Assembly (NCBI RefSeq): GCF_002079055.1 | Contig: NC_047489.1 | Coordinates: 248,001 to 312,000 of the forward strand | Direction: 5' to 3' | Length of the DNA: 64,000 nucleotides | DNA from: Saccharomyces paradoxus | Lineage: Eukaryota; Ascomycota; Saccharomycetes; Saccharomycetales; Saccharomycetaceae | Part shown: piece after piece, positions 42,060-49,900 of the stretch | How the letters are laid out: each line of letters starts with the position of its first letter | How positions within the stretch are numbered: position 1 is the first letter of the stretch | Made by a program: the position numbers and the translations under genes | Notes under the pieces: model-generated | What the model was told of the DNA's origin: nothing | The model's input: the letters and a program-made list of their open reading frames with translations, nothing else | The model's database searches: none

Positions 42060-42982
42060 ATTGGTTTGGTTTGAAAGCTGTTTTCTTTTCTTCCCCTGCT
42101 TATCAAAAAAGACAAAAAAGACAATAGAAAAAAGAGTAGTAGTGTGCGAAAGGTAACTTGGCGTGAAAGAAAATTAAACAATTGCAGAAGGACAGGTAGA
42201 GGGGCACGTATTCAGCCAGTTGTTCTTGTTTCGCTGATGTTTATCAATTGGGGGTAGATGGGGGAATTTCTCTCTATTTGTTTACGTATATACTTGTTAT
42301 TTTGTTTTGTTGTTTGCTGCTTTGACGGGAGTGCTTTTTAATTTTTTCGCAGTTTTTCAGTGTTTTTTGAAAAGTACGAAAAATTAATGTACGTTTGAAA
42401 CGATAATTAAAGAGGGCTTTGCATTCAAAATAGTTAGGTCAAAAGAATAGAAAACATTACTACCGACAAGACTATGCTAAAAAAAATAGGGTATATTAGG
42501 GCTTTATTGTTTTATTTATTTGTTTATATCTTTCACGTACATACAATAATGTTTGCTATATAGTATTTGTTAAGCAATTAAAGGTGACAGCGCATGAGTT
42601 TATAGTTGAAGGAATCACAACAGATAATGGGTCAGGTTTGCGGCCTGCTAAAGCTTGGTAAAACTAGATATTAGTGCCGCAAATTCTTTACCATATGTAG
42701 TGTAAAATAACACTCCTTCAGTCAGGTTGGCGTCAAGAGTGAAGGAAGGCGGCCACATTATTGGTGTTCGCCCTCTTTTATTTACCCCCCCTCCTCTTCT
42801 TTCGTACTATTATTTCATTTTTACTTTGTTTATACTTCAGCATCTTGTATTTGTTTACATTGAAAAATCACTAAAAAAAGGCTACATTGAAATCAAAACA
42901 GTGAAGAAGCAAACAGACAAACAAACAAGTAGGCAGATAAAGAAAAGAAAAACCAAAAAAAAGGTAGCTCAACGTGTACACA
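42060..42982. other. 923-bp divergent promoter region TUP1/CSM1
   Basis: Long divergent gap, mostly AT-rich, with poly(T) tracts near 42310-42370 and a TTTATTTATTTGTTTATA stretch near 42510 that is not a clean ARS match. No ORF starting with ATG or RNA gene is supported. The length suits the complex control of TUP1, but no factor site can be named firmly. Confidence 0.6.
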
Positions 42983-43555
42983 ATGGACCCATTAACTGTA
43001 TACAAAAACTCAGTGAAGCAGCAGATCGATTCCGCAGACTTGCTAGTGGCAAATTTGGTAAATGAGAATTTCATACTGTCGGAGAAACTGGATACAAAAT
43101 CAAGCGAGATTAAACAGCTGCAGAAGCAGATAGACTCGCTCAACGCACAAGTCAAGGACCTGAAGACACAGGCTTCCAAACAGGGGGAAGACTCAGGGGT
43201 CATAAAGGACCTTTACGAGTACCTCTGTAACGTACGTGTGCATAAAAGCTATGAAGATGACTCTGGGCTGTGGTTCGACATCTCGCAGGGCACCCACTCA
43301 GGGAGCTCTTCCGACGATTATTCGATAATGGACTATAAACTCGGGTTTGTCAAGGGCCAGGCGCAAGTCACAGAAGTCATCTATGCGCCCGTGCTAAAAC
43401 AGCGATCCACCGAGGAACTATACTCGCTACAGTCCAAACTGCCGGAATACCTCTTCGAAACGTTGAGTTTCCCCCTTTCGTCGCTAAACCAATTCTATAA
43501 CAAGATTGCTAAAAGCCTCAATAAGAAAAGAGAGAAAAAAGAAGAAACCGAGTGA
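42983..43555 (+). CDS. CSM1: Csm1, monopolin and rDNA-silencing subunit
   Basis: Kinetochore cross-linker. With Lrs4 and Mam1 it makes monopolin, which co-orients sister kinetochores in meiosis I; with Lrs4 it also anchors rDNA silencing through the RENT complex. The ATG at 42983 (MDPLTVYKNSVKQQIDSADLL) gives 190 residues, the known length. An N-terminal coiled coil lies at about 5-80 (with NENFILSEKLDTKSSEIKQL). The globular RWD-like head lies at about 85-180 and the tail is basic, with a KKREKKEETE end. Three further codons upstream are open but begin with GTG. Confidence 0.97.
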   Translation: MDPLTVYKNSVKQQIDSADLLVANLVNENFILSEKLDTKSSEIKQLQKQIDSLNAQVKDLKTQASKQGEDSGVIKDLYEYLCNVRVHKSYEDDSGLWFDISQGTHSGSSSDDYSIMDYKLGFVKGQAQVTEVIYAPVLKQRSTEELYSLQSKLPEYLFETLSFPLSSLNQFYNKIAKSLNKKREKKEETE

Positions 43556-43595
43556 GGTGCTACATAATGTCTATATATCTATACATAAAATCCGA

Positions 43596-44027
43596 TTATT
43601 CGTTTGCATATCTGATTTGGCCCTCAGAATCCACAACCAGGTTTTTCAAAAAGATCTTTTTTGCATCTTTATCCTTGATAGTTTTCAAAATTTTGTACAA
43701 TGACTTGCCCTTTTGAAGCTCGATACCGTTGGAGGTCTTTTCTACTTTCTCCACTTTCTTGACTACAGGCTTCTGCACTTTCTTGGCAGGAGCCGCCGGC
43801 TGCTGCTGCTGCTTCTGCTTCTGCTTCTTGTTGCCCTTATACAATGCTTTCTGATACTTCTCATCCTCGCTGATGCAAGAAGTGTGATTCTTGTAACTCA
43901 CGCCATCTTCAAATGTCTTGGAGCAATCTATGCACGTGTAATACGCATCTGGACATCTATAGTAATGCTTTTCTGTATTCTTCTTGGGCACTGTATCATT
44001 ACACACCTCACAGTTGAACGTAACCAT
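43596..44027 (-). CDS. LYAR-type C2HC zinc-finger nucleolar protein (YCR087C-A)
   Basis: Homologue of human LYAR; function in yeast is poorly known, with nucleolar location reported. The product has 143 residues (about 153 in S. cerevisiae, the difference lying in the Gln/Lys run). Two zinc fingers are visible: C6-C9-H21-C25 and C32-C35-H48-C51. A basic Lys/Gln region follows (about 58-100), then a conserved C-terminal block (KGKSLYKILKTIKDKDAKKI). PAC and RRPE motifs lie 65-90 bp upstream, tying it to ribosome biogenesis. The start is the ATG at 44027; the 3' end converges on CSM1 across 40 bp. Confidence 0.94.
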   Translation of the reverse strand: MVTFNCEVCNDTVPKKNTEKHYYRCPDAYYTCIDCSKTFEDGVSYKNHTSCISEDEKYQKALYKGNKKQKQKQQQQPAAPAKKVQKPVVKKVEKVEKTSNGIELQKGKSLYKILKTIKDKDAKKIFLKNLVVDSEGQIRYANE

Positions 44028-44090
44028 CTTGTAGCAACAACTATTCCTTGACTGGGTCGTTTGCTGTTAATGTATAATATACTGTTAGAG

Positions 44091-44115
44091 CTCATCGCAA
44101 ATTAAAAATTTTCAT
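44091..44115 (-). promoter_or_regulatory. PAC plus RRPE motifs of the YCR087C-A promoter
   Basis: Minus-strand GCGATGAG (44091-44098) and an adjoining TGAAAATTTTTAA (44102-44114) form the PAC/RRPE pair. They lie about 65-90 bp before the ATG of the LYAR-like gene, the usual close spacing in ribosome-biogenesis promoters. Confidence 0.8.
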
Positions 44116-44458
44116 TTTTTTCACGTTTTCCCGCCAGGGCAAAAAGCAACCAAAAAGAGAATCAACCTTTATTTGATTTATTGTCACGGAATGCCAGTCC
44201 CACCCACCTGCAATCAATGTACTGGTCAGCAGGCTAACCTTTGGATGTTGTTTTGACATTCGCATGTCCATGAGAGTACTTATTTTCAAAGAAAAAGATG
44301 AGACAACCGGTGATTGCACAATACCCCATCAATGATGGTGGAAAAGAACTATCCCCTTTTCATGGCAATCAGCCGTACTCAAGCATCACATACTCTCGAG
44401 CAACCCTTGTTTTTGCTTTGTTTTACACCTATTGATGCATTTTCCATATGAATGTGCG

Positions 44459-44466
44459 TCACGTGG
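44459..44466 (+). promoter_or_regulatory. E-box (Cbf1/Pho4-type) upstream of ABP1
   Basis: TCACGTGG contains the CACGTG core about 165 bp before the ABP1 ATG, in the 603-bp divergent gap 44028-44630. Which bHLH factor uses it, if any, cannot be told from sequence. A short (CA)n run at 44602-44618 precedes the start codon. Confidence 0.5.
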
Positions 44467-44601
44467 CCTTGTATCTCTTATTTCCACTTGTTTTTTCACA
44501 ATGCGGGAAACCTCGATAATAGTAGAAAAGAAGGATATAATAGGAGTTATAGCATATTGGTTAGTTTATTTTAAGAACAAGCAATAGCATAACCGCACGT
44601 A

Positions 44602-44618
44602 TACACACACACACACAC
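44602..44618 (+). repeat. (CA)n microsatellite in the ABP1 leader
   Basis: About eight CA units end 13 bp before the ABP1 ATG and so are probably transcribed in the 5' leader. Length polymorphism is likely. Confidence 0.85.
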
Positions 44619-44630
44619 TTATCAATTGCG

Positions 44631-46406
44631 ATGGCTTTGGAACCTATTGATTATACCACTCACTCGAGAGAGATCGACGCAGAGTACCTGAAGATTGTCA
44701 GAGGCTCCGATCCTGACACCACCTGGTTGATTATTTCGCCCAATGCAAAGAAAGAATACGAACCTGAATCGACCGGTTCTTCCTTTCACGATTTCTTGCA
44801 GTCATTTGATGAAACAAAGGTCCAGTACGGACTAGCACGTGTGTCCCCACCAGGGTCGGACGTCGAGAAGATTATTATCATCGGTTGGTGTCCAGATTCT
44901 GCGCCAATGAAGACAAGGGCCTCTTTCGCTGCCAATTTCGCCACGGTTGCTAATAATCTGTTCAAAGGTTACCACGTTCAAGTTACTGCGAGAGACGAGG
45001 ACGATCTTGATGAAAATGAACTGTTGATGAAAATCAGTAACGCCGCCGGTGCCCGTTATTCTATCCAGACTTCCTCCAAGCAACAGGGGAAGGCTTCCAC
45101 TCCTCCCGTGAAGAAATCTTTCACACCTTCCAAGAGCCCCGCTCCACACTCTGAAAAAGCACCGGCTAAGGCTCCTTCTCCAGCACCTGCTGCTAAGATT
45201 TCTTCCCCTGTCAACGACAACAATGACGACGACGATTGGAATGAGCCTGAATTAAAGGAACGGGACTTCGATCAGGCTCCTTTGAAACCAAACCAATCCT
45301 CTTACAAGCCAATTGGCAAAATCGACCTTCAAAAAGTGATTGCTGAGGAGAAGGCTAAGGAAGACCCACGTCTTGTTCAAAAGCCAACCGTTGCTGGTTC
45401 CAAGATCGATCCTACTTCGGATATTGCTCACTTGAAAAACGAATCAAAATTGCAAAGGGACTCTGAATTCAACTCCTTTTTGGGCACCACTAAACCGCCC
45501 TCTATGATGGAATCTTCATCAAAGAATAATGATGATAAAGTCATCAAGGGTTTCAGAAATGAGAAATCCCCCGCTCAATTATGGGCTGAAAGGAAGGCGA
45601 AGCAAATTAATGGCAACGTAGAATCTAAGGCCGAGGCACCAAAACCTGAAGTTCCTGAAAACGAATCTGAAGGTGAACCTGATGTCAAAGATTTGAAGTC
45701 AAAGTTTGAAGGATTGGCCGCTTCAGAAAAAGAGGAGGAAGAAATGGAAAACAAATTTGTCCCCCCTCCAAAGAAATCAGAACCAACTATAATCTCACCA
45801 AAACCCTTCTCCAAACCACAGGAGCCTGTAAAAGCTGAAGAAACTCAGCAGTTGAAGACTGATTACAAGAAGATCGGTAACCCATTGCCCGGTATGCACA
45901 TTGAAGCGGATAACGAGCACGAACCAGAAGAAGAGGATGATGACTGGGACGATGATGAAGACGCGGCTCTTCAACCTCCTTTGCCTTCCAGGAACGTTGC
46001 CTCAGAATTACCAGCGCAAAAAGAAGAACCTGAGCAAGAAGAGGTCGCCCCAAGCTTGCCTTCTAGAAACTCTATACCTTCTCCAAAGCAAGAAGAAGCA
46101 CCTGAAGAAACGTCTGAACAAGAAGGTGAAGAAGAAGAGCAACCCGCTCCTCAACTACCATCACGAGGCTCTGCAGCTCCTCCGCCACCTCCAAGACGAG
46201 CAACCCCTGAGAAAAAGCCAAAGGAAAATCCATGGGCCACAGCAGAATATGATTACGATGCTGCAGAAGATAACGAGCTGACCTTTATAGAAAATGACAA
46301 GATTATCAATATCGAATTTGTCGACGATGACTGGTGGCTAGGTGAACTGGAGAAAGACGGGTCAAAAGGTCTCTTCCCCAGTAACTATGTGTCTTTGGGT
46401 AACTAG
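44631..46406 (+). CDS. ABP1: Abp1, actin-binding protein of cortical actin patches
   Basis: Binds actin filaments and activates Arp2/3 at endocytic patches, and recruits Ark1/Prk1, Sjl2 and Srv2 through its SH3 domain. The product has 591 residues (about 592 in S. cerevisiae). The ADF-homology domain covers about 7-137. The two acidic Arp2/3-binding motifs are clear: DDDDWNEPELKERDFD near 200 and EEDDDWDDDEDAA near 435. Proline-rich segments (QPPLPSRN, PSLPSRN, PQLPSRGSAAPPPPPRR) include Prk1-type sites. The C-terminal SH3 domain is at about 535-591 (ATAEYDYDAAEDNELTF to GLFPSNYVSLGN). The start is the ATG at 44631. Confidence 0.98.
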   Translation: MALEPIDYTTHSREIDAEYLKIVRGSDPDTTWLIISPNAKKEYEPESTGSSFHDFLQSFDETKVQYGLARVSPPGSDVEKIIIIGWCPDSAPMKTRASFAANFATVANNLFKGYHVQVTARDEDDLDENELLMKISNAAGARYSIQTSSKQQGKASTPPVKKSFTPSKSPAPHSEKAPAKAPSPAPAAKISSPVNDNNDDDDWNEPELKERDFDQAPLKPNQSSYKPIGKIDLQKVIAEEKAKEDPRLVQKPTVAGSKIDPTSDIAHLKNESKLQRDSEFNSFLGTTKPPSMMESSSKNNDDKVIKGFRNEKSPAQLWAERKAKQINGNVESKAEAPKPEVPENESEGEPDVKDLKSKFEGLAASEKEEEEMENKFVPPPKKSEPTIISPKPFSKPQEPVKAEETQQLKTDYKKIGNPLPGMHIEADNEHEPEEEDDDWDDDEDAALQPPLPSRNVASELPAQKEEPEQEEVAPSLPSRNSIPSPKQEEAPEETSEQEGEEEEQPAPQLPSRGSAAPPPPPRRATPEKKPKENPWATAEYDYDAAEDNELTFIENDKIINIEFVDDDWWLGELEKDGSKGLFPSNYVSLGN

Positions 46407-46988
46407 AATCACACGTTAACCTCATGCTATTATATCATTCTTACGTAAAACAAATACTTACAGAGACGTTAGAGCTTTTGTATAGATACTTTCACGAGCC
46501 TTTTCTTTCAAAAAAAACAAACAAATTATTCTACCTTGTTCTTTATTACTTCAAGCATTTATTGTCACTCTCCCACAGTATTATTTTCAACAGACCGTGC
46601 GTCCGTACGGCGTTGTCAAAACCTCGAACTTAAAACAATGCTGAAACAAACTCCTTGCACTACCATATTGCATACAAATCTGATACATCCTACACACATG
46701 GTGTTGTTTTAGTATCGCTTCAGGTGTATGCCAGAAATGTCTAGTATATAGCGCTTTTCTTATGCCCGCTATTTCAGAGACACACCTAGCCTATCTATAG
46801 AATTGTTAGAGGTCAGTTTTAAGCTACGACCTCTCGTTAAGATGAAAAAATGCATAAAGAGCCTCACAGGGACATATATAAAGCGAACTCTAACTTGGTA
46901 CAATGAAAGTTCCTACGTCTTTTTGTAATGCCAGAATCTCTAATTATACGAAAAGCATATTACAAAAATACACGATCATCTACCTAAT
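46407..46988. other. 582-bp intergenic region ABP1-FIG2
   Basis: This holds the ABP1 3' end and the FIG2 promoter. One perfect pheromone response element (46642-46648) is seen. A TATATAAA at 46874-46881, about 110 bp before the FIG2 ATG, is a good TATA box. No RNA gene or repeat is seen. Confidence 0.7.
46642..46648 (+). promoter_or_regulatory. Pheromone response element of FIG2
   Basis: TGAAACA is the exact Ste12 binding core, about 340 bp before the FIG2 start. FIG2 is induced by mating pheromone in S. cerevisiae, so a working PRE is expected here; only one perfect copy was found. Confidence 0.6.
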
Positions 46989-49900
46989 ATGACTCCAATG
47001 AACTCATTTGCGTCTTTAGGTTTGATATATTCAGTAATGAACCTTTTAACAAGAGCAGATGCTCAAATTGTACTTTATCAGAATAGTTCTGCATCACCTA
47101 TCTCTACTTCAGTGTCTAGCTCTCTAATAGATTTTTACGATACCTCATCCACTGACAACTTGCAGTATTCATCCTTCAATTCGTACGTACAGCCTTCCAT
47201 AAACTCCTTTGCTCTATCTAGCCCTTCATCAAGTTTTGAAGTCCCCACCACAACTTCTTCCAGTTATGCAATTTCTTCCCTATTCACAGCCTCCGATACT
47301 TTCTCTTCATACTTTGATGTCTCTCATGGAGGAGCAAGTTCATCAATATCAAGGTCAGCTGCTTCATCTGAGATATCCTCATCCACTCTTTTCTTAACTG
47401 CACAACCTCATAAGACATCTCACTCTTCCTCTTCATTGGAGCCATCAGCCGCCGCTTCATCTTCCGCTAGTGTACCTTTTTCAACTTCATTGATTGATCC
47501 CTCTCAAAGTAGGACTTTATTAAACTCAGCAAAATCTAACACCCTTTCCTCAACCACAAATTTTGCTTCCGCGGCGATTGCAGGCTCAATATCTCCAAAC
47601 GACTCGAAAAGTTTGGAGGCTACCGCTACTACAACACTATCTGATGTTCCTTCTTCTTCTTCAGACAATTCTAATCAGACCTCATTGCCAAACCTATCGG
47701 AACCACTGTCCAGTTTTTCAAGTGGCCTCACGTTCAGTTCAACTATTCAAGCCACTCCCAATGGCCTAGCGTCAAAGACTCATTCAACTCTCGCTGATAC
47801 TGCATCGTCATTGCCACTAACATTGAAATTATCCAGTATGACATCAACAAGTGACCCTGATGCAAGCTCTTACAACTCTACGGGTACTTCCTCTAAAACA
47901 AGTGGTAACCCCGCCATTTTTACTTTGGACTCAATTGATCCATACAGTAGTTTGGTTCAATCTTTATCGTCATTATCAATTGCTCCTTCTCTATTTACAG
48001 CTACAAGTGAATATTCATCCGTGCCATCGGCGGATTTGGATCAAGCCTCAAAAAGAGAAACAGCTAATTTCACTGCTTCTATTACTTCTACACCACTTGG
48101 AGCAACTGTACCTACTTCACTGGTTGACTCGATGAGTTCAGCCGGCTCTACGGCATCTAGTTTTGGAGAAATCTCAACCGCCAATTTTAGTGTTGAAGGG
48201 ATCTCAACCTACGTTACTGTACCAACTGCAAGTGAAAGTTCGCAGAACCAAGATTGGTCAAGCTCTACATTACCGCTGTCCCAAACTACCTGGGTTGTAA
48301 TCAACTCAACTGATACTCAAGGATCCATAACATCAACTACTTCCCCAGCTTATATCTCTACGGCTACCAAAACTGTTGATGGGGTAGTCACGGAATATGT
48401 TACATGGTGTCCCTTAACAGAAACGAAATCACAAACGGCTGAGATTAGTTCGTCCATGTCTAGCGTTCCACAAGCCTCTTCATTCGGCAGTAGTTCCATT
48501 TCAAGCTCCAATTCCACCACTCTTGGTGCCTCGAACTACATTACTGTATCAACTGCAAGTGAAAGTTCGCAGAACCAAGATTGGTCAAGCTCTACATTAC
48601 CGCTGTCCCAAACTACCTGGGTTGTAATCAACTCAACTGATACTCAAGGATCCATAACATCAACTACTTCCCCAGCTTTTATCTCTACGGCTACCAAAAC
48701 TGTTGATGGGGTAGTCACGGAATATGTTACATGGTGTCCCTTAACAGAAACGAAATTACAAACGGCTGAGATTAGTTCGTTCACGATTAGCGCCACAGAG
48801 ACCTCTTGGTCATCTTCAACATTAGAGACATCGACCTTGCAATTGTCTGATTCCATATTTACACATTCAACAGCTTTTAATGGCACTGAAACCATAGACG
48901 GCCATCGCATGACTGAGACTAGTTCAGCCACAGAGCCCATCTATTTTAGTGGTACACAAGATAGCCTTTATTTGAGCGCCAGCGAAACTAATCCTGTTTC
49001 TTCCTTTTCGTCCTATCCAATTTTTTCATCTACAAGAAGCTCTACGACGATTGGCCCTAACTCTACTGTTGCATCTGGGTCGACTAGCAACCATTTGTCT
49101 GCTAGTGTATCTAACCCAACCAAAACGAGCCAATATACGAGCCCCAGTGAGAACACATTTACTGCTTTTTCTTTTGATTCCACGGAAACTGTCGCAGCCA
49201 TGTCTGATACTCACAAAAGGTCGTCGTCCGATAACTATTCATGGGCTACTACGCAATTGAAGACCAGCGGAGCACAAACTTTTTTGCTTTCTACCGTTAC
49301 AACAACGACGAACGGTGCCGTCACCGAATACACAACGTGGTCCCCGGCAACTAGTGTTGCCTACACAACATCTGTATCTTATAAAACATTAGTTTTGACC
49401 ACTGAAGTCTGCTCACATTCTGAATGTACCCCAACGGTTATCACGAACGTTATCACGACAAGCTCTACAATTCCTGTTTTATCCACTTCTAGCGCTATAG
49501 TTTTATCATCTGCAGTATCCAAAAGTACAGAGAATTCCGCTGTTTCCGAAGCTACCACTAGCTCTCAGGTTTCCGCTACTTCTGGAAGTACTACTGTCAG
49601 CCATTATTCGGCCCCATCCCATGTTTCTACCGCTTCTGAAGCTACTACTAGCTCTCATGTTTCCGTTGCTTCCGAAGATACCACTAGCTCTCAGGTTTCC
49701 GCTACTTCTGGAAGTACTACTGTCAGCCATTATTCGGCCCCATCCCATGTTTCTACCGCTTCTGAAGCTACTACTAGCTCTCATGTTTCCGTTGCTTCCG
49801 AAGATACCACTAGCTCTCAGGTTTCCGCTACTTCTGGAAGTACTACTGTCAGCCATTATTCGGCCACATCCCATGTTTCTGCCGCTTCTGAAGCTACTAC

